DNA of 64,000 nucleotides from Glandiceps talaboti (GCF_964340395.1 NC_135561.1:434501-498500), one strand, 5' to 3'. Shown: positions 13,901 to 21,589, numbered from the stretch's first letter. Numbers and translations are program-made. Notes: a model not told the origin generated them from the letters alone.

Positions 13901-16900
13901 TGCAGTCACTACTCCATTCATGGTACAGTAGTAAAACTAGTATGACTTATTTTTAATACTACTCGCCACAACTATTTTTCTCCGTAATTAAGTTCTCCTC
14001 GTAATTTTGGCAAATTATTTTGGTCCGGGTCGTACTCTTGCATTTCATTCTTGAGACCATGGAGGCTCCCCTTCTATACTTCCATGTGCAGGCATATGGT
14101 TTTTGACTTTGCCGGACTGGTTTTACTTGAACTACAAAGGTCAACCCAATTCACACCTTCTAAGTCCCCCTTTGTCTTACACTATCCAATACTGATAAGA
14201 CTTCAGCGGCAACTCAGACAAGGAGGTGGTTATAACCCGCTACACAAACTTTAATATTAGCTCCGGTAGAGGACTGCTAATCCCGTACATGTCAAACAAT
14301 GTGTCAACATTATGACAGATAAAGGGCATAAAATGTGTTAGTGACTCTGGTTTTACTTTTTGTGATAAGATTCGTACAAGGGATGAGTTAGATTTTAATT
14401 TCCAATCAACTCACTTGCCACTTGGTAGGGTGAGTAGTGTTTCTGATTTTTATTTTGATTTCCAGTCCACTCCTTCACAAATTTTGAGTGGGGAGACAAA
14501 TTCACATACTAGTTACTGTTGTGATGCTGGTTGTAAGGAAGGCAACCAGTCATCAGGGGAAGTAGTATCTTCCGTACCTCCAAATGCAGCAAAGTTTATA
14601 AATAGTGTTTCACCGTCAAGTTTCAACAGTAATTCTGCAACTTTTGATGGAGACTTTTACTTTGAAGACAGTCTTTCAGTAAGACCCTGCATTACTACTA
14701 ATGACAGTAACACTAGTTTGCCGGTGTGTGGCAAGCACAATGATTTTTACAGTGACATTTTTAATGGCATATTCCATGTTCCTAGTTTAATACCTCAAGT
14801 GTTTACACCCTTTTGTGGTGAGAGTTCATATTTTCTTAACAACACCGGTTGCAATGTTAGTCACTTAAGTACAGTTAAGGGTCATAGTATGATTCATAAT
14901 AGGCAGTCAGCCGGTCCAGCTAGCAATCAGGCGCGCACATCACTTAGCGAGTCTACATGCGGGCAAAGTGTCTCGCGTCGTAACCAGCCCCCCATTTCAC
15001 CAGGTACACCAAACCCAAGCTTTTTGTATCCCAAGTACAAGAACCGTAGTATGGAAAACCTAACTTTACATGTTCAGTTTCCAGAGTTACCCAGCTGGAT
15101 AGCACCACCATCTGTTACTTGGCCACCTGCACAAAATATTTCCATAGCATGGCTACGTGATGTGCATTATCAAGTGTTACAGTTGGGAAAACCCAATTTC
15201 TTAGGTGCTCGTTTACCAGTACACAGTGGATTAAATATTCCGGAATGGCGTTCTTGTCTCCGGGGTTATCCAGATTATGGGGTGATAGAATTTTTAGAGT
15301 TCGGTTGGCCAGTCAATTACACTTCCCCTTACTTACCAAAGACTACTAACCGCAATCATGCATCTTCTTTGAATTTTGCAGAGCACATTGACAAATTTAT
15401 TTGCAAGGAGGTTACTTTAGGTGCCACAGCAGGCCCCTTCTCAGATAACCCACTCAAATTGCCCATTGCTACCTCACCCCTCTCTTCAGTACCCAAGAAA
15501 GGGAAAGATGAACGCAGGATGGTAATGGATTTGAGCTTTCCACATGGTACTTCAGTAAACGATGGTATTCCCCATGACACATTTTTAGGCCAACCTTCCC
15601 ACCTAACTTATCCTAATATTGATGCACTTTCAGATATCATTCGTGACCTGGGCCCAGGTTGTCTATTGTTCAAGCTGGATTTGCGAAGAGCATACCGCCA
15701 ATTACCCGTTGACCCGCGCGATTTTCACTTGCTGGGATTCACCTGGAGGGGGTCACTTTTCATTGACACTAAGCTGCCCTTTGGGCTGAGGTCAGCAGCA
15801 ATGGCCTGTCAAAGGACAACTAATGCTATCATTTATATCTTTCAGCAGTTGGGATTCAAGGCCATTAATTTCTTAGATGATTTTTGTGGAGCAGACTTGC
15901 CACACCGTGCACATTCAGCTTTCCTTGCTTTCCGTAGACTTTTAGTACAGCTAGGAGTGGAAGAGGCAGTGGACAAAGCAGTAGCCCCTACAACTTCTCT
16001 GTCTTTCATTGGCATTTCAGTGGACACCGTTACAATGACCTTGCGAGTAACTGAAGACCGACTTACCGAGATCAAACAATTGTTGGTCATTTGGTTAGAT
16101 CGGAAGAAGTGCACAAGAAGAGAACTGCAAGTTTTAATAGGCAAACTGTCATTTGTTGCAGGTTGTGTCCGGCCAGGAAGGCTCTTTATGAGCCGCATGT
16201 TAGCAACTTTAAGGTCAGTTCATTCTTCTAGGCACCACATTTTCCTCAATGGACAATTTCGGAAGGACTTGCAGTGGTGGTACTTGTTTATATGTCGTTA
16301 CAACGGTGTGTCTATCATACCTGATAAGGCTTGGTCAACAGCAGATAGTATAGTGGCTACTGACGCATGCCTCTCTGGTTGTGGTGGCATTACTCATAAC
16401 CAGTTCTTTCACTGTGCTTTCCCAGATTTTATAGCAGCACAGCACTTGGGTATTCACTGCTTGGAAGCACTTACCATTGTCGCCGCGGCGCGTTTGTGGG
16501 GCAACAACTGGGCAGGGCGCCGTATACTTGTATTTTGCGATAACATGGACGTGGTACTGGTCCTGAATTCTGGCAAAGCACGCGACTCCTTTTTGCTCAC
16601 TGCAGCCCGCGAACTTTGGTTTTTAGCGGCACTTAACGAGTTTGAACTCAAAGCAGTTCATCTGCGTGGTTCGGACAATAGATTAGCAGATTGCCTTTCT
16701 CGCTGGCATTTAAGTAATTCATATGCTAGGTCATTTTTAAATAGCACTAGGCACCTAGGGCTAGCAGAAGTGAATATTCCCACTGATCACTTTCGCTTTT
16801 GCAATCCGTTTTAATCTCATTGCAGACAGGAAACATCAATTACAGCTGTTGCAAGAGGACTTGCGGCTTACTAGGTTAGCAGCTTTCAGACCGGGGACTC

Positions 16901-19805
16901 GTCGCAACCTGGTTACCCAGTTTCATGCATTTGGACTATTCTGTTCACATTTTGATTTCAAACCACTTCCAGCATCATCTGAGACACTCTCATTATATGC
17001 ACAATTTCTCTCTCGTTCATTCCGTAACCCAGCATCTATTGGTAACTATTTGGCTGGTGTCAAGACTTTGCACATTTTACTGGGCCATCCAGTTGATTCA
17101 TTCTTGGCTTTAGAACTGAAATTAACATTGGCAGGGCTGAAGAAATCCAGCACGCACACGCCATTGCAAAAATTACCTATTACTCCTGCCATGTTAGCCA
17201 ATATCCTTAAGTTGATTGATCGTTCTGACACTTTTTACTCAGCTGTCTGGTGTGCAATAATAACAGGCTTTTTTACTTTTCTTCGCAAGTCTAATCTTGT
17301 ACCACTTTCACAGAAAGGTTTTGACCCTTCTCGGCATCTTTGCCGAAAAGACATTGATGTTCAAAGGGACTTTGTTATGATCGCTATTCGTTGGTCCAAG
17401 ACACTTCAATGTCACGAACGCATTTTATTGCTGCCCTTAGCACGCATTTCAGGCAGCGCACTTTGCCCAGTGTCGGCGTTCAAGTGTTTATTTAGTAAGG
17501 TACAGGCGGCTGGTGAAGCGCCAGCTTTTACCTTCCTCAAAAAAGGGAAGCTTGTTCCACTTACACAAGGTATGCTCTCGCGCGCTTTCAGCAAACTGAT
17601 ACAAATGCTTGGGGAGGACCCACGTCTGTACTCTCTGCACAGCTTGCGGCGGGGTGGCGCAACACTGGCCTTCGAGGCCGGGGTACCGACTGACCTTATT
17701 AAGCTTCATGGCGACTGGCGGTCAGAGGCGTACACCTCTTATATCAGGGTACCTTTGCAAGCACGCCTGTCGGTTTCCAAGTGTATGGCAGGTCTGGCAT
17801 GTACTCAACTAGCGCAATAGTAGCATTCTCGGTTGTGGACACTGTCTGTCCCTTATTAAGACTTTAAGTCCAGTGCACAGCTATGTATTATATGTAAATG
17901 AGATGTTATTGCAGTTTGCACAACCAAATTTGAGTGGGTCAGTTTGGGTGACGTCGTTTAGTCACAGTGTTTGTAATTCGTTAGGGTTTAGGTAGACTTT
18001 CTACCCCCTTTTTAGAGAGTTCATTTTGAAAAAAGAATTGTTTGTTAATTGCATTATGTCACAGGGTCATACCGCACACAGTTGGATTGCACGGCAAGCC
18101 AAACTACATACCTTAGCCTTACTCAGGCCCTAGCCAGCTTAAACTATACACTAACACCAGCAGTGCAGCCACGGCCTCATCAATAACAAAATTTCATTTA
18201 AAATATATATTTTTGGCGGCTGTTTGTCTGGTGGAGTTCATAATTAAACTTCTTGAACTTCCGGTATTTGCCGCCAAACTTACACCAGTATCCGTGTCAT
18301 TCATTTAACTGCACCTTCTTTACCTTAGGAGGGTAATTGGGTGTAAATGTGTCATTTATTGTAATTGCCGTCTGTCTAGGGATGACCTCAGTGTTGACCT
18401 CTTTGGTATGACATCATCGTTTAGTATGTTAATGTAAGAGTAAGCCCTGTACTGCGCATGTGCATGAATTTACTTTTCATTGTAAACTTTCAACCCACCC
18501 ACCCACTGCCATCATAACCGGTAAGAGCAATGTATTTGTAGGGTGACAAATTTTGAAAGATTTATATTTCTGAGATTATTCAGACTTTTGCCATGTATTG
18601 GTACTTTTGCCATGTATTGGATTTGGTGGAGTTCATAATTAAACTTCTTGAACTTCCGGTATTTGCCGCCAAACTTACACCAGTATCCGTGTCATTCATT
18701 TAACTGCACCTTCTTTACCTTAGGAGGGTAATTTGCATATTTATTTGCATATCATTAGCATATTTCCAGATCATAATATTAGGAAGTGAAAAAAGTTTCC
18801 AAAATCAAAAACTCCTATTTTATTCATTCAGCAAACTAAAATGTACTGAAATGTATTGTAATCACCAATTTCCAAACCTTTCACATAATTCACAATGTAA
18901 AAATTTCAGGAAGGAGGTTGACAGTTACACAAACGATGTTATAGTAATGTTGGCAAGCATGTTTTACACACAGGAGTGACAACACATGGCATTGTTGATG
19001 TACATGTATGCACCTCTAGGCTAGCTATCACTTAGTTTTGAGTTGTTGGTTTCACCTTGTAAATGTGCATGTCATTCATAAAAATTAATTGAAAACAATT
19101 CATTTTCCTTTATTTCTCTAAAATTTGATATCCTTTTAATTTTCATGAATGGAAAATGATTTTTCATCCAAATTTGCCGGAAATACGTACATTTTTAATG
19201 TGACGAATTTGGGCTAAGAATAACCGAATACGTTCAGTGCAAATGTACAGTAACAAACATGGCTGCCACTTCGGAGCTACCTCGTGGTACTACGATCGCG
19301 ATTCACATCCAAACGTGATCATTTAGGACATAAATTTTACCATGGAACCGTACCGGAGTAGTTATTTCTAAAGAACATGTATAAATTTTAGGATTTTGTT
19401 CGTATTTATCGATACAATACGAAAATTGCCGTGACATCGTACATCGTATGCGTACTGTATTACGTATACGGGAAGGCTTGGAAATTACCGGCTTGATATA
19501 CCCGGCCATAGAAACTACCAACGTACCGTCTTCTACTTTACGACGGTACTACATTTACTGTTTTTGTTTCGGCTACCATTGTTATAATCAAGGCGATAAA
19601 TAAGTTCATAAATGATGATAGACGCAGTGTCGCTGTTTACTTCCTTCATTAACGGCATTGAATAGAATCTCTTGAAGACGTTCACACCAAAACAAAGGGG
19701 CGCTGAACGCAAACAGAGGGGCGGTCCATGAAAACAGAGGGGCGGTGCGCCCCTCAAAAACCCCTCGTGGAGAACACTGCATACATACATACATACATAC
19801 ATACA

Positions 19806-19836
<31 letters not shown>

Positions 19837-20534
19837 CATTCTATTTTCACTGTTGACTGCAAAAGATAATTTCTGATTGTAAGATATGTATTGATTCAAT
19901 TTTAGTATATATCAAGTAATTATATTTACCGTGTATCAATTGTCATGTACTGTTATGTTAAGCTGTATTGTCTTGTCATATTTTAAAATTACGCTAATAT
20001 GTTAATACTGTGGTTGTTCTCAATAACATGCTTACTTGCTGATGGATCATAACAATGGTACGTTGAAGAATCCATCCTTGATGGCAGTGAACTGCAATCC
20101 AAGGTTTCAGGCCATTGGAAGCCAAATCTATTCATCAGAGCGACGCATCCCGATCTGGCTTGTTGACACAGTTCTGCACATGGTGGATACACAACATTGG
20201 CATAACATCTTGGTGAGTACATGGCACACAGGAAGTCTCTCAGGTATGGGGAACATTCCACTTTGACAAGAGGAAAGAACTGATGAACCTCAAGACCAGC
20301 ATCTTCTTGAATACGATGGTTTAAAAAGTTTGGGAAACCAGCGTGAGTGTAGTTATGGAGATCTTTACATAGTGGTATTGTAATCTCTTCACATGTCCTA
20401 AATCTGACAAAATCTGTTGATTGGGGACTTTGCTCACTAGTAGACAGACCGGTGTCACTTGATACAATCAACAGGTGGCTCTTTCTAACAAAGTGAAAAA
20501 ACAACAATATTGTACACTGTTTGAGAAAGAACAT
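451..20534 (-). CDS. Frizzled-domain/FN3 extracellular protein, gene-level model (9 exons, 562 residues)
   Basis: Exons, 5' to 3': 20534-20036 (Frizzled), A 10220-10074, B 9037-8915, C 4353-4226, D 3866-3686, E 3013-2855, F 1981-1867, G 1261-1091, H 616-451. All have GT/AG borders and matching phases; joined they give 562 codons plus TGA. Domain order: short hydrophobic start, 10-cysteine Frizzled domain, FN3 (A+B), FN3 (C+D), unassigned segment (E), cysteine motif duplicated (F-H). Frizzled domains bind Wnt-type ligands and FN3 domains are adhesive beta-sandwiches, so a secreted or surface protein is likely; no transmembrane segment is seen. I do not recognise a named orthologue. The Frizzled exon may belong to the same gene (phases match, A|GA) or, less likely, to another. 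The first exon and start codon are uncertain. The largest intron holds an antisense retrotransposon. Confidence 0.7.
2216..2570. repeat. 70-bp intronic minisatellite
   Basis: Four to five units with a 70-bp period (for example at 2251, 2321, 2391, 2461) between exons E and F. Each unit contains CTGCAGTCACAAATACAG. Flanks from about 2000 to 2800 hold decayed versions of the same words, so the array was once longer. It does not touch an exon. Confidence 0.85.
2855..3013 (-). CDS. Exon E, unassigned 53-residue segment
   Basis: It enters in phase 1 (G|AA) after TTCCAG and leaves in phase 1 (ACA G|GTAATT). It encodes a segment with [11 protein letters not shown], which resembles the F-strand cysteine region of Ig-like domains, but a matching first cysteine and tryptophan are not evident. 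I do not assign a fold. It joins exon D in frame upstream and exon F in frame downstream. Confidence 0.7.
3686..4353 (-). CDS. Exons C and D: second FN3 domain
   Basis: Exon C (4353-4226) and exon D (3866-3686) together encode one FN3 domain. C starts with Pro-rich SPPLITSP and holds the B-strand tryptophan (VLKWEAP) and the C-strand [11 protein letters not shown] holds the typical tail [16 protein letters not shown] and ends FFTFSTAS. The intron lies between the domain halves in phase 0, and exon B (ending T|) joins exon C (CC) in frame. The family fold is certain enough from these landmarks; ligand unknown. Confidence 0.8.
4360..5289. other. Intron B-C, non-coding part without the array
   Basis: AT-rich intron with no exon seen. 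A 42-bp word beginning GGGTAATGATATACATTATT occurs twice in tandem near 5078-5165. Nothing else is recognisable. Confidence 0.6.
5290..8950. repeat. 48-bp splice-donor minisatellite, about 76 copies
   Basis: Each 48-bp unit, read on the minus strand, is the last 35 bp or so of FN3 exon B followed by its 5' splice site and start of intron (CCATACCCCGTAAGTATACT). The first copy, at 8950-8915, is the real exon end. Because 48 is a multiple of three and the unit has no stop, one frame stays open for 1,250 codons with a 16-residue period ([16 protein letters not shown]). Copies differ mainly at three sites: CCCTGTAAGT, CCCCGTAAGT or CCACGTAAGT; CACTTC or CAATTC; TCAGTG or CCAGTG. A block of 22 units is itself duplicated (see findings). 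Confidence 0.95.
8915..10220 (-). CDS. Exons A and B: first FN3 domain
   Basis: Exon A (10220-10074) encodes [15 protein letters not shown] and the strand [11 protein letters not shown]. Exon B (9037-8915) encodes [20 protein letters not shown] followed by [11 protein letters not shown], the classical end of an FN3 domain. They join in phase 1 (ATG G|GT). Exon B ends at the first of about 76 identical-phase donors, so its true 3' end could vary. Exon A has two decayed copies of its 5' edge directly upstream (10221-10345). Confidence 0.8.
9350..9945. repeat. TATTG pentanucleotide tract and TTCTA tract
   Basis: About 470 bp of (TATTG)n with CATAT and GTGTT variants (9350-9820), followed by TTCTA/TTCCA repeats (9825-9945). 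It lies in the intron between exons A and B. Long open frames here (rich in Cys, Ile, Leu and Tyr) are artefacts of the five-base period. Confidence 0.95.
10220..10345. repeat. Tandem copies of the 3' splice site of exon A
   Basis: On the minus strand the real acceptor reads CCCATAG|GACCTTACCC. Two further copies of the surrounding 60-odd bp lie just upstream. They keep the exon words CCCTCCACTGGATGTCAAG and the intron words CACAATGTGTTATCCC, but both read CATAATACC where the acceptor should be, so their AG is lost. Confidence 0.9.
10346..11515. other. Intron sequence with a dispersed repeat
   Basis: No exon seen. About 11000-11400 contains words (GGTCAAGGTCA, CTGCCATTCAGTCA, AAAACAAAGTGACAT) that recur near 24600-25400 and, inverted, near 60900-61250, so this is a low-copy dispersed repeat. 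Confidence 0.55.
11516..11888. repeat. CATA microsatellite in two blocks
   Basis: (CATA)n interrupted by an 80-90 bp word (CTTCCATTTTTATGTATGAT and onward, ending TCTATGTA) that is present twice, so a compound unit of repeat plus spacer has been duplicated. It ends at CAGGGTTCTCCAC, which recurs with the same CATA tract near 19770-19840. Confidence 0.95.
11927..12085 (+). repeat. Ngaro-like terminal repeat A1
   Basis: 159 bp starting AATTGGGTGTAAATG and ending GTAAACTTTCAA. Matched base for base, as far as I can read, by A2 at 18335-18493. Preceded by CAGGGGCGCCCT of the host flank. Confidence 0.9.
12136..13407 (+). CDS. gag-like protein of the Ngaro-like element
   Basis: 423 residues from the first in-frame ATG at 12136 (the frame is open further upstream but without ATG). 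The N-terminal third is Ser/Thr/Lys-rich and low complexity. A conserved-looking block starts at [18 protein letters not shown] and continues through [15 protein letters not shown]. The C-terminus carries a Cys/His cluster: [11 protein letters not shown], then [15 protein letters not shown] and DCPY, like the zinc-finger-type motif at the end of DIRS/Ngaro gag proteins. Expected role: packaging the element RNA. TGA ends the frame 77 bp before the palindrome. Confidence 0.75.
   Translation: MSLRLCTTCRKPIQGHQGLSGKLCSVNMSGNSSDNMEGADVNLAGPSTSTSDQANGGKHKSTAKSSKDRLTSRDDGAGIQRQVDRLADQMKILTEHVMGNTTSPKEEVDRPHNSGTRYDRPSMKDLRKEKVLQRSVAKLLTLEKDSSSSTVDSTASSTQDFSDSESSDVQSNTNSRTFKTSRKCSNTKRSGKPTTRRQSASAASCKNKGKTMKSGAQRRSSDRVKKYVPWPHEFVQDPNPGQLDEIRYEDLSLTQFVIGELEIIQSATLTRNEAKHRLAHLQDLMTDALLYPWDRVRKFHSIILHALELRQLHWGDSFDNIHAKFVRNPPTNSNSNTNNNTVTHVSTTSGYQKKTRVLRYCAAYQSNTCAFSKDHTVDGQLEKHVCSACLRFRRLEKRHTSLDCPYNDKSFREQQHKDKTIKE
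13484..13558. repeat. 31-bp perfect palindrome (hairpin) in the retroelement
   Basis: Left arm 13484-13514 and right arm 13528-13558 are exact reverse complements; arm begins TACAATAGACACCGGTGG. The 13-nt spacer holds GCGG-AG-CCGC, which extends the stem. It lies 77 bp after the gag stop. Confidence 0.95.
13715..14345. repeat. Segment with an inverted diverged copy at 21005-21550
   Basis: Non-coding stretch between gag and RT frames. Words such as AATAAGCCATACAACATTC, TTGAATGGTAACA, GGTCAACCCAATTCACACC and CAACTCAGACAAGGAG reappear in reverse complement at 21005-21550 with scattered substitutions and indels. It may be the gag-RT spacer of a related element, or a separate element nested in this one. 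Confidence 0.85.
14316..16814 (+). CDS. Reverse transcriptase and RNase H of the Ngaro-like element
   Basis: Frame open from 14316 to TAA at 16812-16814. There is no ATG before 14889, so translation starts there (641 residues) or by another route. RT landmarks in order: [18 protein letters not shown], catalytic Asp in [13 protein letters not shown] (about 15670), [19 protein letters not shown], and the LDD motif in INFLDDFCG (about 15870), then LSFIGISVD. RNase H follows: [34 protein letters not shown] and [10 protein letters not shown] supply the acidic residues. All key residues are present and there are no stops or frameshifts. It copies the element RNA into DNA. It overlaps the recombinase frame at its 3' end in the +1 register. 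Confidence 0.9.
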   Translation, partial: QIKGIKCVSDSGFTFCDKIRTRDELDFNFQSTHLPLGRVSSVSDFYFDFQSTPSQILSGETNSHTSYCCDAGCKEGNQSSGEVVSSVPPNAAKFINSVSPSSFNSNSATFDGDFYFEDSLSVRPCITTNDSNTSLPVCGKHNDFYSDIFNGIFHVPSLIPQVFTPFCGESSYFLNNTGCNVSHLSTVKGHSMIHNRQSAGPASNQARTSLSESTCGQSVSRRNQPPISPGTPNPSFLYPKYKNRSMENLTLHVQFPELPSWIAPPSVTWPPAQNISIAWLRDVHYQVLQLGKPNFLGARLPVHSGLNIPEWRSCLRGYPDYGVIEFLEFGWPVNYTSPYLPKTTNRNHASSLNFAEHIDKFICKEVTLGATAGPFSDNPLKLPIATSPLSSVPKKGKDERRMVMDLSFPHGTSVNDGIPHDTFLGQPSHLTYPNIDALSDIIRDLGPGCLLFKLDLRRAYRQLPVDPRDFHLLGFTWRGSLFIDTKLPFGLRSAAMACQRTTNAIIYIFQQLGFKAINFLDDFCGADLPHRAHSAFLAFRRLLVQLGVEEAVDKAVAPTTSLSFIGISVDTVTMTLRVTEDRLTEIKQLLVIWLDRKKCTRRELQVLIGKLSFVAGCVRPGRLFMSRMLATLRSVHSSRHHIFLNGQFRKDLQWWYLFICRYNGVSIIPDKAWSTADSIVATDACLSGCGGITHNQFFHCAFPDFIAAQHLGIHCLEALTIVAAARLWGNNWAGRRILVFCDNMDVVLVLNSGKARDSFLLTAARELWFLAALNEFELKAVHLRGSDNRLADCLSRWHLSNSYARSFLNSTRHLGLAEVNIPTDHFRFCNPF
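16774..17820 (+). CDS. Tyrosine recombinase of the Ngaro-like element
   Basis: Open from 16774 to TAG at 17818-17820; overlaps the end of the RT frame by about 40 nt in the +1 frame. No ATG lies before the catalytic domain, so it is probably made as a fusion by frameshift. N-terminal SAM-like core-binding region ([25 protein letters not shown]). Catalytic residues: Arg in [12 protein letters not shown] (about 17290), His-x-x-Arg in [10 protein letters not shown] (about 17640), His in LHGDWRS (about 17705) and Tyr in AYTSYI (about 17735). The set is complete. The enzyme should integrate a circular DNA copy through a 3'-phosphotyrosine link, as in DIRS-order elements. Confidence 0.9.
   Translation: MFPLITFAFAIRFNLIADRKHQLQLLQEDLRLTRLAAFRPGTRRNLVTQFHAFGLFCSHFDFKPLPASSETLSLYAQFLSRSFRNPASIGNYLAGVKTLHILLGHPVDSFLALELKLTLAGLKKSSTHTPLQKLPITPAMLANILKLIDRSDTFYSAVWCAIITGFFTFLRKSNLVPLSQKGFDPSRHLCRKDIDVQRDFVMIAIRWSKTLQCHERILLLPLARISGSALCPVSAFKCLFSKVQAAGEAPAFTFLKKGKLVPLTQGMLSRAFSKLIQMLGEDPRLYSLHSLRRGGATLAFEAGVPTDLIKLHGDWRSEAYTSYIRVPLQARLSVSKCMAGLACTQLAQ
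17821..18228. other. 3' non-coding region of the retroelement
   Basis: No open frame of interest; lies between the recombinase stop and B1. Contains no recognisable motif beyond AT-rich stretches. Confidence 0.6.
18229..18338 (+). repeat. Ngaro-like repeat B1
   Basis: 110 bp from TGGTGGAGTTCATAATTAAA to GGAGGGTAATT; identical by eye to B2 at 18624-18733. Its last bases overlap the first bases of A2 (AATT). Confidence 0.9.
18335..18493 (+). repeat. Ngaro-like repeat A2
   Basis: Second copy of the 159-bp A repeat, followed by CCCACCCACCC and about 130 bp before B2. Confidence 0.9.
18624..18733 (+). repeat. Ngaro-like repeat B2, 3' end of element
   Basis: Second copy of the 110-bp B repeat. 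The host sequence resumes with TGCATATTTATTTGC. Confidence 0.9.
18734..19700. other. Intron sequence, CpG-containing patch
   Basis: No exon found. Around 19180-19560 CpG is commoner than elsewhere (TACGTAC, CGATCGCG, ACGGTACGT), which may mark an old promoter or a transposon remnant. No domain is encoded. Confidence 0.4.
19700..19835. repeat. GGGGCG-rich repeat end joined to a CATA tract
   Basis: Contains three AGAGGGGCGG-like words, then GGAGAACACTG and (CATA)n. On the minus strand the order is CATA tract, CAGTGTTCTCCAC, GGGGCGC: the same order, with the same words, as 11860-11926 on the plus strand. CAGTGTTCTC resembles hAT transposon ends, so a hAT-derived MITE is possible. Confidence 0.6.
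20036..20534 (-). CDS. Frizzled cysteine-rich domain exon
   Basis: 166 codons plus one base; donor GCA A|GTAAGC at 20036. All ten Frizzled-domain cysteines are present and in order: [32 protein letters not shown] and YHC. Typical family words: [35 protein letters not shown]. The domain binds Wnt or fatty-acylated ligands in Frizzled and SFRP proteins. Start chosen at ATG 20534, where a Lys and a run of [10 protein letters not shown] could be a signal peptide; a 3' splice site at TACTAG (20436) or CAACAG (20413) is the alternative. The closing phase fits exon A at 10220 and makes an Arg codon. Confidence 0.8.
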
Positions 20535-21004
20535 GGCTGTATCAAATGTATGGTAGCACTGTGGTGTAGGACAGACTATCGTGACATGTTATGCTGCTCA
20601 CATCGATCTGAAAGACATAACATGGCTTATCTTATCTCTGAAAGTACCATAGTGATTTAGCAAACAACAGGAAGTCTCCAGTCAGTTGATAAACGGTTGT
20701 CAAGGTTGCTACAGCTATTACTAAATATTTTCAAAAACTGAACAACAGTTTGTGTATTGCACTACTTGCTTTGTGTACAAGCTCTGACATACTGTAACAA
20801 GATGTGAACTAAAAATTCCAAAGATTGTAGTTTGTCAAGGCTGAAGATATTCAATTGCAAAAATCATTTAATCAAACAGTTAATTATTCAGATCATACAA
20901 ATTGTACTTCTTTCCAATATTATTGTACTTCAAATGAATTTCATGTATAATTAATCTCACGTTAATTTTGAATCAGTTGCATATTTTTAATATTAGAGTT
21001 TATA
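20535..21004. other. Upstream region of the Frizzled exon
   Basis: AT-rich, no domain-coding exon found on either strand. It would hold the promoter if translation starts at 20534, but I see no convincing core promoter element. Confidence 0.4.
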
Positions 21005-21550
21005 CCCTTTAGCTGTCAAAATGTTGACTCGGTTTTTGACATGTACAGGATTAGCAGTCGTCTACTGGAGCTAATATCAAAGTCTGTGTAGCAGGTTATA
21101 ACCAACTCCTTGTCTGAGTTGCTGTTGAAGTCTTATCAGTATTGGATAGTGTAAGACAAAGAGGATTTAGAAGGTGTGAATTGGGTTGACCTTTGTAGTT
21201 CAAGTAAACCAGTCCAACAAAGTCAGAAACCATATGCCTGGACATGGAAGTATAGAAGGGGAGCCTCCCTGGAGAATGAAATGCAAGAGTATGGCCCGGA
21301 CCAAAATAGTTTGCCAAAATTATGAGAACCTCATTACGGAGAAAAAGAGTTGTGGAGAGCAAGTGGTATTAAAAATAAGTCATACTACTGCACCATGAAT
21401 GGAGTAGTGACTGCACAGTAAGGAGGACACAACTATTACCATTCAAAAGAAACGGTAAACATTTAAAAAAGAATATTACACAGTCTTCATATGAGCATGG
21501 AGGTATAAGGGGAGAATGTTGTATGGCTTATTTGTTTCGCCATGAACACC
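21005..21550. repeat. Inverted diverged copy of the retroelement spacer
   Basis: Reverse-complement relative of 13715-14345. Flanked on the right by a G homopolymer of roughly 26 bases (about 21552-21576). Confidence 0.85.
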
Positions 21551-21589
21551 CGGGGGGGGGGGGGGGGGGGGGGGGGTGTACTCCCACCT

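Larger units (their letters stand above)
11927..18733 (+). mobile_element. Ngaro-like tyrosine-recombinase retrotransposon, apparently intact
   Basis: 6.8 kb element with the split direct repeats typical of Ngaro/PAT-type DIRS-order elements: A1 (11927-12085), three open frames, B1 (18229-18338), A2 (18335-18493), B2 (18624-18733). By eye A1 and A2 are identical over 159 bp, and B1 and B2 over 110 bp, so insertion is recent. It encodes a gag-like protein, reverse transcriptase with RNase H, and a tyrosine recombinase; no integrase, LTRs or methyltransferase domain is seen. Such elements integrate through the recombinase and are not expected to leave target-site duplications. It sits antisense in the large intron of the Frizzled/FN3 gene. 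About 0.9 kb between gag and RT has no coding sense and holds a long palindrome. Confidence 0.9.

Noticed and set aside
11927-18733. An LTR retrotransposon or a Crypton
   Set aside because: There is no DDE integrase or protease and the repeats are split A/B direct repeats; Cryptons lack reverse transcriptase.
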